A stretch of 64,000 nucleotides of DNA. Origin: a bacterium (lineage in GTDB: Bacteria > Electryoneota > RPQS01). The number at the start of each line of letters is the position of its first letter. Position 1 is the first letter of the stretch. The stretch lies in contig JABWCQ010000006.1 in assembly GCA_013360195.1 (NCBI GenBank), positions 1-64,000 of the forward strand, in the 5' to 3' direction. Position numbers and translations under genes: made by a program. The notes under the pieces were generated by a model. It saw nothing but the letters and a program-made list of their open reading frames with translations. It was not told the DNA's origin and searched no databases. Below are positions 22,795 through 31,704 of the stretch, piece by piece.

Positions 22795-25688
22795 TCAGGT
22801 CTCCCGCCGTCAAAATCGAAGGTGTAGATTGTTGTTTTGGTGCGGTCTTTTTCGGTCTTCAGCGAGAAGTTTCTTGTCACTACAACACCATCCGTGGCTT
22901 CGCCAACAGCAAGCGTCTTTGCGGTATCTGCGATACGCATCGCCAGCTGTCGCGCATCTTTATATTCGTACTTCAACCCCTTGCGACGCGCTACGGCACC
23001 AAAAGTATGATGTAGTTGTGATGCTGTTCCGATAACCTTGCGCCCGATTACCTTCACTTCATATCCCCAGTTGCGGAATGTTTCATCTACAACCAATGGG
23101 CTTGCCGAAGCATCTTCGAGAATTGCTTCCAAATAACCAACAATCTGATTTGATTCAATTGCCACTTCTTTGCCCTGCTGGTTTTGAACTTTCACCCAGT
23201 CTGATACGATGACTTCAACTTGACACGCCGGTTCCAAAGCCGGCAGAAGTTCTTCCAGAATCAAGGCCATCAAGGAAATGAAGCTATTTGAACGGTCTTT
23301 AGCGTGCCCGGGGTGGTTCACTTCCAGATAATCCTGCCACCATTCTAAACGGCCACTGGCGATCTTTGCCAGAACCCGACTAACGAGTGACATATGCGCG
23401 GAAACCATCTGCGGTCTGGCAGCAGCGATACGCGTATAAACACGTTCAGACCAGTACGGCGACGGATGCTGCCAACGGTCAAATTTGATAGCCAGCGTGC
23501 GGTTAATATGTTCGGTCTTTCCCAGGTTTTCAATACCGTTGGTCGCAACCAAGCAATGCACTTTTTCCAATACGGTGTCATGATCCGTTCCAATCACACG
23601 CTTTTCTTTGGTGATCCCCGTAGCAGCGGTCAGCACAAAGTCACCTAGGCCTTGGTTGAAGTTGGCGACTTCAACGTTGTCCAGTAATACTAACGGATTT
23701 CTAGCTCCGTCTGTGTAGTTCGCCGCTTCAGTCGCCTTTTTCAAATGATTGTCACCGTAGATGAACTGTGATATTAATTCCATACCACGGGTTTTGCCCG
23801 ATGATGAAACACCGTCAAAGCGCAAGTGCGGCAGTGTCTTGACATAGTCCATTAACGGGTAAGTCATGGCCCAACATCCGACCAAAAGTTGGTTGTTTCT
23901 TGTCGTCGCGAGATTGCGAAGGACCAAGTTGTCATATTCAAGCAATGCATTTTGGTATCCTGTGCTGTTCAATTGCACTAATGCCACAGGCGACATCTTT
24001 GGTGCAGGTGCCAACAGAATCGAGTCCGCATTCGACCCATTTTCAACAAAAGTTGCCCCTAATGGGTCAATCCGCAGAATTCGGTCGACTTCGGAATTCA
24101 GATGAACATGAATAGTATTCCTGTTGCCGTCCGTATGAATCCAACTGAACGAATTCAGATAGGTGCCCTGGGTATCAGTTTCAGCTTTTAGTGCTGCCCA
24201 GATTTTGCGACTTTCGATACCTTCATGCGTTAGGCCTGTGATGCGCCAGACAAATGTGTGAAAAGGTTGATTGTTACCAAGTTCGTACACTGTTCCCTCC
24301 CAAATCCAGTAACCCCGGTGGTCTCGGTCACGATACACCAAACCACCATTGCTGATAAACCAGCGATAGATGATTCGGCCACGATCTTCTGGTGATGCCC
24401 CAAGGCCTGCCGCGCCTTTTAGTACATCTTTTAAGTCACGGCCTTCCAGATCTGCATCACTGATCGCATCACAAGCCATGCGTTCCAGCAGTTCTTTCCC
24501 AAGCTGTAAATCCTGCGATAACTTCGTTAACCAGTCCGCTGCCCGTTGGTATGCAAGCAAGTGAAAGTCTTCAATGAAGTGAACGCGCAACGCGTCCATT
24601 CTTTCCTTGCCTTTCACTGACTTCAGTTTACCTAGGACCCCATCAAGGTCGACGTAGCAAGCCCAACCAGCGGGTGATGCTGGCCAGTCAGGAACTTCAC
24701 CCTCCCAACCCAAATCACGAATCGTAGCGTAGCGTTGTGGTCCACCATTCTGCAAAGCGTTTGTTATCTTTGAATCCACGACGCCTTCGTTGTACTTATT
24801 CTTGCGCCAATCGCGTTTCAGGATGTCATGTATGGCTTCTCGGCCACCTTGAAACCTTGCGAGGTTTGTTATCAAGGCGTATTTAAGTGGTTCCCGAATT
24901 CGGACGTTTGGATCGCTGATATGGTCAGACATCCACTTCACAAAAGGACAGTGAGCCAAAACTTTCAATAAGCCTGATTTTGGGCGCAGTTTGCCATCCC
25001 ACTTGTAGGGTTTCGTGGCCGAACTTCTTGCGTCATCATCATCCGGCACATTACTGATGTCAACGGAATAGTACTTCCCTGTGACGTGAACATCCAACAG
25101 GAATGGTGTGTTTAGTTCACGTGTGCTGGGAAAGAACTTACGACCGGGATTGCTGCAAGCCTTATCGGCCTGCGGGTAAAGCTCCATCAACTTCTTATAG
25201 ACCTTACGCGCCTCATCACCTGAAGTGAAGGCTAATGAACCTTGTGCAAATGGAAGTATCAGGCGAAAGCGGTCTTCTGCAATGCCGTCTTCAGCAAACT
25301 GATGTGTTCTGCTGGTGTGAAGGATATAGTTGAAATCTTGAAATGCATCCTGTGCTTCGCCGATGGTGAACCCGTGGTCGAAATCCAAGGTGACTCCGGT
25401 CATGCCAGCATAGGCATCATTAGTACATCCACTAGCCCAAGTGTTTGTAGAATACAAGCGGGTCTGAAACAAACCTGCCAGTTCGTCAGAATCAGGGCTT
25501 GCAACAAAGGTATGCTGCGTAAAGTCTATGACCTTTTTCGCTTCTTCCTTTGTAGTTACTTCTTGTGTTGAAACAGATAACGTAATTTCAAACGTAATAT
25601 TATTAATATGTGCGCCATTCATCGACGCGCTTTCAGTCTGATTAAATACTAAGTGGTCTTCTGTGTAATTCATATTCTTGGTCACCAT
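22770..25688 (-). CDS. Primase-helicase of the mobile element, 972 aa
   Basis: The N-terminal ~240 residues resemble an archaeo-eukaryotic-type primase: DFDHG (Asp102, Asp104), 'ILHTSRTH' (~122-129) and 'EDRFRLILPF' (~138-147). The middle is helical. The C-terminal half holds an SF3/RepA-like ATPase with a Walker A loop, 'FDGVSSSGKTRG' (~640), and a Walker B-like 'PLVLLDNVE'. I chose ATG 25688 because AAGGAG precedes it. It should start replication of the element after excision or during copying. It overlaps the end of the small gene upstream by 47 bases, and the repeat cluster lies right after its stop. Family assignment is by motif only. Confidence 0.75.
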   Translation of the reverse strand: MVTKNMNYTEDHLVFNQTESASMNGAHINNITFEITLSVSTQEVTTKEEAKKVIDFTQHTFVASPDSDELAGLFQTRLYSTNTWASGCTNDAYAGMTGVTLDFDHGFTIGEAQDAFQDFNYILHTSRTHQFAEDGIAEDRFRLILPFAQGSLAFTSGDEARKVYKKLMELYPQADKACSNPGRKFFPSTRELNTPFLLDVHVTGKYYSVDISNVPDDDDARSSATKPYKWDGKLRPKSGLLKVLAHCPFVKWMSDHISDPNVRIREPLKYALITNLARFQGGREAIHDILKRDWRKNKYNEGVVDSKITNALQNGGPQRYATIRDLGWEGEVPDWPASPAGWACYVDLDGVLGKLKSVKGKERMDALRVHFIEDFHLLAYQRAADWLTKLSQDLQLGKELLERMACDAISDADLEGRDLKDVLKGAAGLGASPEDRGRIIYRWFISNGGLVYRDRDHRGYWIWEGTVYELGNNQPFHTFVWRITGLTHEGIESRKIWAALKAETDTQGTYLNSFSWIHTDGNRNTIHVHLNSEVDRILRIDPLGATFVENGSNADSILLAPAPKMSPVALVQLNSTGYQNALLEYDNLVLRNLATTRNNQLLVGCWAMTYPLMDYVKTLPHLRFDGVSSSGKTRGMELISQFIYGDNHLKKATEAANYTDGARNPLVLLDNVEVANFNQGLGDFVLTAATGITKEKRVIGTDHDTVLEKVHCLVATNGIENLGKTEHINRTLAIKFDRWQHPSPYWSERVYTRIAAARPQMVSAHMSLVSRVLAKIASGRLEWWQDYLEVNHPGHAKDRSNSFISLMALILEELLPALEPACQVEVIVSDWVKVQNQQGKEVAIESNQIVGYLEAILEDASASPLVVDETFRNWGYEVKVIGRKVIGTASQLHHTFGAVARRKGLKYEYKDARQLAMRIADTAKTLAVGEATDGVVVTRNFSLKTEKDRTKTTIYTFDFDGGRPDDSDAGDE

Positions 25689-25920
25689 ATGCTTGTCTCC
25701 TTAGGTTAAAGATTAATGTTTTGATTTGTTTTTGGCTGCTTAAGTAGTCAGCTAAGTTAACACTGGCGGTTCCGCTGAAGAAGTCGCGTTCGAGCTTACG
25801 TGTTAGCTCCGTATCGCGCCATTCAATCCATACTTGGCCGCGTGCATCCAGTTCGTGCCCGATCATTTCGCATCTGTGCGATGCCAGCAGGCAGCTAATT
25901 CCAAAGTCTTTGGTTTTCAT
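25642..25920 (-). CDS. DUF5659-like protein, 92 aa
   Basis: Starts MKTKDFGISCLLASH with the familiar 'KDF..SC.L...G' opening, then 'VWIEWRDTE', 'RDFFSGTASVNLADYL' and 'QKQIKTLIFNL', the pattern I associate with DUF5659, found beside replication genes of phages and plasmids. It starts two bases after the stop of the upstream gene and overlaps the primase start by 47 bases, so it is operonic with the primase. Role unknown. Confidence 0.65.
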   Translation of the reverse strand: MKTKDFGISCLLASHRCEMIGHELDARGQVWIEWRDTELTRKLERDFFSGTASVNLADYLSSQKQIKTLIFNLRRQAYGDQEYELHRRPLSI

Positions 25921-25922
25921 TG

Positions 25923-26339
25923 TTACTCTCCTTGTGTTTGTGAAAGCATGCTGTTTTCAATGGCTTGTTGTAGCCAGATAATTTCCGCAGATCCAAGATA
26001 GCGTGTCATCTTCGGACGCGGCTGCTTGATTCCGTTAACTGTTCCGATCCCGCTAAGCGGAATCACAGTGTATAACGGATTGATTCTTGTTCGAAATAGT
26101 TCGACCACATCCCGCGCATAAGCTACGGGAAGTAAATTCACCTGCTTCAGGTAGTCAAGCACGTCGTTCTTTCGGAATAGGTCGATGACTTGGCCATCCA
26201 CATACATGATTTCCATGTTTCGATAAAGGTAGAACTGTGCATTGCGGTCTAGAAGTGATGCTACCAGGATGTCAATCTACTGGTTGATGTAGTTTTCTTT
26301 TGCCTGGGGTTCATACCAGGGGAATTGTGTTTTTTTCAT
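25923..26339 (-). CDS. Hypothetical protein with an in-frame amber codon
   Basis: An ATG at 26339 with GGAGA nine bases upstream gives MKKTQFPWYEPQAKENYINQ, then TAG (26277-26279), and the same frame continues (IDILVASLLDRNAQFYLYRN) into MEIMYVDGQ at 26216 and on to 25923, 138 codons in all. ATG 26216 has no ribosome site, so the upstream start looks like the true one. The stop is best explained as a CAG or similar Gln codon mutated to TAG; a 20-aa leader peptide is the alternative. The remainder ('VLDYLKQVNLLPVAYARDVVELF') is helical, with no family recognised. It heads the primase operon. Confidence 0.55.
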
Positions 26340-26374
26340 ATTTGCATTCTCCATATAGGGGTTAATTCACCGGC

Positions 26375-26407
26375 ATAAAAAAAGCCGGAGTCTGTGCGAC
26401 TTCGGCT
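26375..26407 (-). terminator. Terminator upstream of the primase operon
   Basis: On the minus strand: AGCCG-A-AGTC, loop GCACA, GACT-C-CGGCT, then TTTTTTT. It ends a minus-strand transcript that comes from ~26660 or further right. Confidence 0.8.
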
Positions 26408-26437
26408 GATAGGTTTCTGATTGCATTTACATTCGAA

Positions 26438-26659
26438 TCATTCCATACAGACGAAGTCACTTACTGAAAGGCACCCTTTGGTGCTGCTTTCAATCGTTAG
26501 TCGTTCGTCTATAGTATTGGCGCTATTCTGATTTTTCAGTTTAACGCCGGGATTCGATCGTATTTCTTTAGGAATTTCGATTCGGTAGAACTGCCAATTC
26601 CATACTAAGAATATACAAAATTCATGGACGGATTGCAAGTCCCGCAAGGCGAATTTCAA
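26438..26659 (-). CDS. Possible small protein, 73 aa
   Basis: A TTG start at 26659 preceded by AAGGGT. The product is MKFALRDLQSVHEF-type, mixed and soluble. Its main support is the good terminator 31 bases beyond its stop and the lack of any other gene that this terminator could serve. No family recognised. Confidence 0.3.
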   Translation of the reverse strand: MKFALRDLQSVHEFCIFLVWNWQFYRIEIPKEIRSNPGVKLKNQNSANTIDERLTIESSTKGCLSVSDFVCME

Positions 26660-27706
26660 GTGATTAACCCTTCAAAACCCCCTATATCGACAAGAAATCA
26701 AAATTTTTTGCGATCGTGATCTAATTGGTTTTCGCGGTTATTCGGCGGAATGCCAAAAAGTGAATCGACGATTTTATTTGCACGGATAAAATGGCACCGC
26801 CGATTTTTCGACACGCACCGTTCCTTAAGTTTTCATTGGCGAACATGAAAGCGATCAAACACTTCGATTTGTAAAGTACCGCGACCGGTCAAACTAGATT
26901 CGATGTTCCTGCCAGTCTTCCCCGCATTGTCCTGCCCAAAGACCTTGGTTGATGCCCTGATCTGCGCGTGGGGCTTGCCCGACTTGTCTGTGAGAAGCAG
27001 TCAAGATGTCAGTCAGTCGTCTTTCTTCTCCTCTCCAGTTAGTCTCTCATTCTACAGAGCTGATTGTAAATTTGATGTTCAATTTCGGCCGATCGTCCGG
27101 CAGCGTACGGCGGTCGGCGGCCAACGCCCCACAGGCCGAATCCCGGGGGTTGATTTTTATGGGTTTACCGGGACTGACTGGTCAGATCCGGGATTGCCCG
27201 GCCGTAAGTCACGGTTTAACAAGGGAATCCGGCACAAGCCTGGGCCCGAATTTCAGCCAGCATCTTGCGTTCGCCAGCCAACGTCCCCGATGCAGACCGC
27301 CGCTCCAGCGATTATTTTATCCAGATTCCAACAACAACCTTTGAAGTATCGTTTACGAATAGATCTGTCTATCTTCACAGAGAATTACGGGCAGGCAAGA
27401 GCAAGCTATTGTTTGTGCGATTTCCTTAGCGATTCGTGCAACAAAGTCACATATTTAACAGATTCTGTGGCAATCTTGTGTCGCACCCTTGAAACACTTA
27501 CATTGATTGCTGACTGTGGTGCGTCGTGCAATTGCGTGAGTACTTTGGAGTCACACTGCAGAAAGCGCGCAAGATTTTTCACAGCTTCTGGCGGCGAATC
27601 TAACATCGAGTTAAATATGCACAACTTGACTTCTTTCCGGCCGTTTGCTATCTTCCGTTCAGGTCTTGGGGATCTGACGGAGAAACTAACCTTGGAGACC
27701 ACAACT
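26660..27706. other. Gene-free kilobase ahead of the FG-GAP array
   Basis: Frames here are Arg/Ser-rich and lack ribosome sites. Its first ~250 bases are AT-rich, probably the promoter region for the minus-strand unit, and the middle (27060-27260) is GC-rich. No RNA or repeat was identified. Confidence 0.4.
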
Positions 27707-29312
27707 ATGACGCGAATTCTATCTGCATTCAAATTCTTGAAGCGGGTGGGGTTCGCGGTTTTGTTTAGGAGGAAACTCGATATGATAGGATTATTGTTCG
27801 GAGTGCTGGTCTGGGCAAGTCTCGCCCAAGCCCAAGAAGTCATTTGGGTGCGGAACGGGGATTGGAACGAAGCACATTTCGGGGGGCTGATCTTGCCCTT
27901 AGGCGACCAGAATGATGATGGTTTTGCCGACTGGGCTGTGTTCTCAGGTGGATCAAACGATCAGCCATCAGGACTTGATGACCGACTGAATTTCTTTTAT
28001 GGCGGCAACCCGCCATCACAAACGCCGTATTTGACTTTTCGTCCACGAGAAGGGGCTGAAGCGCCATATATGTACAATTTGACTACAATCGGAGATTTCA
28101 ATGGTGATGGATATATAGATTGGGTCATTGGTTATTTCATACCTGGATTGGACAGTGCAACCTTTGAGCTTTATGGGGGGGGGGGCGAGTGCTGATACCA
28201 TTCCGGAAGCGATACTAAGAATGCCTTTTGAGGTAACACTTGATCGGCTCGGTCGTGTGGGGGATCACAATGGTGACGACTGTGCAGATGTTTATTACTA
28301 CAGTCGCGAGACGGACCTGACGTTTTTTTACTTTGGTAATGGTGACTGGAACATGAGTGTTGATCTTGTCAACCAAGGCGAGCCGCTTGGCTCAGGGAAC
28401 AGTAGACCTAGCTTTGACGTCTTTGGTGATTTTAACGGCGACGGATTTGATGATTATTTGACACGACGAGTGGTAGGGCAAAATGATTCCACATATATCT
28501 ACTTGGGAAGCGCAATACCCGACACGATTCCCGACATGATATGGTTTGGGAATTTTGCTTTTCCCGCGACGCTTTCGGTGGACATAAATAGTGACGGTTC
28601 TGCAGATTTAGCTGTGGGTCAATATCAAACGATTGATGTACATTTGGGTAGCCAAACACCCTCTTTTATTCCTACTTTTGTTCTTGATTTCCCCGGATGT
28701 TCTGAAGGAACTGTAAGTTCTCTAATAAGCGCCGGTGACTACAACAATGATGGCTACGATGACCTTGTGGCGACTTCAGATGCCTGTGCCAATGGATTTG
28801 GCGCGTTACAGCTATACTTGGGCGGCCCTTGGTTAAATCCGTACCCCGTGCTCCGGATTGAAGGAATGAGTTCGCCGCCTTTTAACAATGTTCCGATTTG
28901 GCGTGCGATTGGGCTTGGAGATGTAAACGGTGATGGCATAGACGATCTTGCAATTGGATGCCAAAGAGATATCAATGATGGCCGACGTGGACGGGTAGTG
29001 ATTCTTTCCGGGGATACGACGCTGCATATTGACGCAAGCGAACATCCGCCGCTTGCGCAGGATTTTTCCATGTCCATCTACCCCAATCCGGTTAATGGCG
29101 TTGCGACAATCAGAATCGAACAGCCGCTCGGTTCAAAACCTTCAGAGCTTGCGATCTTCAACCTCCTTGGGCAAACGGTAAACAGGTTCACGCTCGCTCC
29201 GGGAACTCAAAGTCTTGCTTATGACGCGAGCGCACTCGCGTCAGGAATTTATATCATTCAAGCGCAATCGCTTTCAAATATTGTTTCGCAGAAATTGGTT
29301 GTCTTAAAGTAA
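27707..29312 (+). pseudogene. FG-GAP repeat surface protein, copy 1, out of frame at a G11 tract
   Basis: The best start is ATG 27782 after AGGAGG (MIGLLFGVLVWASLAQAQ signal peptide); an in-frame ATG 27707 adds a leader that copies the one at 8901. Calcium-binding FG-GAP/VCBS-type repeats follow (GDQNDDGFADWAV, GDFNGDGFDDY, GDVNGDGIDDLAIG), then a Por sorting domain (SIYPNPVNG ... LGQTV ... KLVVLK). Translation from 27782 stops at 28195 just after an 11-G run (28175-28185). With ten G the frame is open to 29312 and gives 509 aa. It is therefore an 'off' or broken copy of the intact gene at 31701. The product would be a type IX-secreted beta-propeller surface protein. Confidence 0.85.
28175..28185 (+). 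repeat. G11 homopolymer, candidate phase-variation switch
   Basis: Eleven G inside copy 1 at the codons for Tyr-Gly-Gly-Gly-Ala. Ten would restore the frame. Confidence 0.75.
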
Positions 29313-29332
29313 CTTATTAAAGGGAATATCTC

Positions 29333-29758
29333 ATGAAACGGCAAATTTACGCTAAGATTTGTTTAAGCGTCGGATTTTTGCTCCTTGTCATTCATAGCTT
29401 TGATTCCGCGCAAGCCTTCGACGTCAGCGCATATTATGATCCGTATTCGGTGGTTCGCGTTCACACGCGGAAGGGTGGTTTCAATTTAGGCGATTGCAAC
29501 TCGGATGCCGTTATCGACGAAAACGAACGCAATCAGTGGCTTGGAAATATTGCCAATAACTCGGAGGTGCTGCGGTGGTACGAAGAGCTTGGCCTGACCA
29601 ACCTGTGCGTGTATTACGACGATACGCTTGACTACGACCGAGTTCTTTCCGGGAGATCCTTCCAAGTCATGAACGATTGGATGCACACAGGCATCTATCG
29701 CTATGTGGAAGCACGCAATAATTCATTTGATCTTGATAATAGCTATTATTGGTTTTAA
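29333..29758 (+). CDS. Truncated copy A of the GH-like surface protein, 141 aa
   Basis: Signal peptide (ICLSVGFLLLVIHSFDSAQA) followed by 'FDVSAYYDPYS', 'GGFNLGDCNSD' and 'EELGLTNLCVYYDD', matching the first ~125 residues of the full-length protein at 33220. After 'IYRYVEAR' it diverges and stops with YYWF, like the DYWF end of the full-length open frame. The catalytic TIM-barrel-like part is missing. It has a good start (AAGGGAATATCTC before ATG). Its first ~100 bases and the preceding ~40 are almost identical to the copy at 31312, which points to recent duplication or conversion. Confidence 0.8.
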   Translation: MKRQIYAKICLSVGFLLLVIHSFDSAQAFDVSAYYDPYSVVRVHTRKGGFNLGDCNSDAVIDENERNQWLGNIANNSEVLRWYEELGLTNLCVYYDDTLDYDRVLSGRSFQVMNDWMHTGIYRYVEARNNSFDLDNSYYWF

Positions 29759-29780
29759 GTTCACTCTGGAGAAAGCTGCC

Positions 29781-31291
29781 ATGCGATACAGCATTATAGT
29801 TATACTTTTCATTGCGACTATTACGAATGCCCAACCGGATGTCCTTTGGGACCGTTCGGGTGATGGGAACCATGCTCAGTTTGGCATTCAGATTTATCCA
29901 CTCGGTGACCAGAACAACGACGGGTTTGCTGATTGGGCAGTCAACGCAAATGGGGAATACGGCCAGCTTCCTCAAAATGAAGCTCGCTTTCTACTCTTCC
30001 ACGGAGGTAATCCGCCTGAGATCGAACCGTATATGTCTTTCATTCGGGATCCAGCAATCAATATCCGTTACGGTGGACAGGCACTCGGAGACATTAATGG
30101 GGACGGTTATATTGATTGGGGAATTCGTGTCACTTTTGTTAGCGCATCTGATAGTCAATTTACGAGAATTTACCTCGGTGGCCCAGATGCAGATATGATT
30201 CCTGATTATGTTTTAGACACACGGCCGCTGGATTCATGGGTGCAGCCGTTAGGTGATTTCAATGGTGACGGGTTTGACGATATTTATCACTATTTAGGTC
30301 TGACAATAGATCGAACGGAGGTATTTTTTGGTTCGGCAAATTGGGACACGATTCCGGATTGGGTTAAGCACAGTGAAAGTCATCAAAGCAGTTTGCCTAT
30401 CACAACTGGGGGTGATATTAACGGTGACGGCTTCGATGATTTTATTAGCCTTAGACCCAATGGTCCGGGGGGGGGATATATTTCGGTTCTGCCAATCCGG
30501 ACACAATTGCGCGCCAGCAGTGGAATAATTCGGCGCAAGGCGGTACAATATCGGCTGACTTGAACGGTGACGGGAAGGATGATATTGTAACGCGTTTAAC
30601 AGCCGGTGCACGAGTTTTCTTTGGCCAGGATATTGTACCAGATACTCCCGATGCGGTGCTTAATTTTCCGGGCTGTCCGGATGGCGCGGTGCAGGAAATC
30701 CAAAGTGTTGGCGACTTTAACCATGATAGGTATGATGACATTATCTTGATTAGCCAAACTTGCAATAATAGCTGGGGCAAGATGGCTCTGTACTTAGGCA
30801 GTCCGTGGGTGAATCCGAATCCGGTGTTTCAAATCGAGGGCCGTGACCCGCCGTTAAACTTAGTCGGGATATTTACGTCGGAGCCGTTAGGTGACGTCAA
30901 CGGCGACGGTGTTGATGATTTTGCTGTGGGTTGTGTAAACACTAATAACGATGGTCGAAGAGGCCGCGTCGTGATTTTTGCGGGAGACACAACTTACATC
31001 GTTCCTATTGGTAAAGTCGGACCGGCAGTTCCTGATCAGTTGTCGCTGTCCATTTACCCGAACCCCGTCAACGGCGTTGCGACTTTTGACATCTCATCAC
31101 AAATAAATTCCGGTCCGTTGGGCGTGATTGTGTACAATCTCTTGGGCCAAACGGTGGACAGAATCATATTAAACGCAAATCTGCAAACACGATATTTATA
31201 CAACACCTCACGTCTCGCCAGCGGACATTACATTGTCCAAGCTTATACGAACACGAATTTCACAACACAAAAATTGGTTGTCTTAAAGTAA
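29781..31291 (+). pseudogene. FG-GAP repeat surface protein, copy 2, out of frame at a G9 tract
   Basis: Start ATG 29781 after TGGAGAAAG; signal peptide MRYSIIVILFIATITNA. FG-GAP repeats (GDQNNDGFADWAV, GDINGDGYIDWG, GDFNGDGFDDIY, DLNGDGKDDIV, GDVNGDGVDDFAVG) and a Por sorting domain ending KLVVLK. The nine-G run (30467-30475) puts the rest out of frame, so translation stops at 30563; ten G would restore a 503-aa protein that matches the intact copy through 'GGG-I-Y/F-FGS'. Same unit structure as copies 1 and 3. The downstream half is preserved without other stops, which suggests a reversible switch rather than decay. Confidence 0.85.
30467..30475 (+). repeat. G9 homopolymer, candidate phase-variation switch
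   Basis: Nine G in copy 2; ten are needed for the full frame. Confidence 0.75.
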
Positions 31292-31311
31292 CTTATTAAA
31301 GGGAATATCTC

Positions 31312-31704
31312 ATGAAACGGCAAAGTTACGCTAAGATTTGTTTAAGCGTCGGATTTTTGCTCCTTGTCATTCATAGCTTTGATTCCGCGCTTGCCTTTGA
31401 CGTCAGTGCATATTATGACCCCTACTCCGTTGTTCGCGTTCACACCCGGAAAGGTGGTTTCAATTTAGGCGATTGTAACTCGAACAACGTTGTTGATGAA
31501 AACGATCACCTTCAGTGGCTTGGAAATATTGCCAATAACTCAGAGGTGCTGCGGTGGTATGAGGAGCTCGGCCTGACCAACCTGTGTGTTTACTATGACT
31601 ATGGGTTGAACTATGACAGCATGTTGGCAGGGACGTCGTTAAAGGTGTTCAACGACTATCGAATTGGTTTCGGCAAAGTTAACCAAGAATGGACTCAGCA
31701 ATGA
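31312..31704 (+). CDS. Truncated copy B of the GH-like surface protein, 130 aa
   Basis: Nearly identical to copy A over the signal peptide and 'FDVSAYYDPYSVVRVHTRKGG'. From 'YDYGLNYDSMLAGTSLKVFNDYR' it is identical to the full-length protein at 33220, so it is a hybrid of the two. After 'NDYR' it jumps into sequence that resembles the end of the full-length frame (ATTGGTTT...GTTAACC) and ends at 31704, overlapping the start of copy 3 of the FG-GAP gene. A truncated, possibly secreted fragment. Confidence 0.8.
   Translation: MKRQSYAKICLSVGFLLLVIHSFDSALAFDVSAYYDPYSVVRVHTRKGGFNLGDCNSNNVVDENDHLQWLGNIANNSEVLRWYEELGLTNLCVYYDYGLNYDSMLAGTSLKVFNDYRIGFGKVNQEWTQQ

Noticed and set aside
26903-27781. Long N-terminal extension of FG-GAP copy 1
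   Set aside because: Low-complexity, non-protein-like sequence; a ribosome site and signal peptide mark 27782, with 27707 as the only other plausible start.
27406-27843. 145-aa minus-strand frame
   Set aside because: Antisense to the leader of FG-GAP copy 1; no ribosome site and no terminator.
28175-30475. Simple assembly error as the only explanation of the poly-G frameshifts
   Set aside because: Not excluded, but three paralogues with 9, 10 and 11 G at matching codons and otherwise open frames make true length variation at least as likely; kept as a finding with a read-level test.
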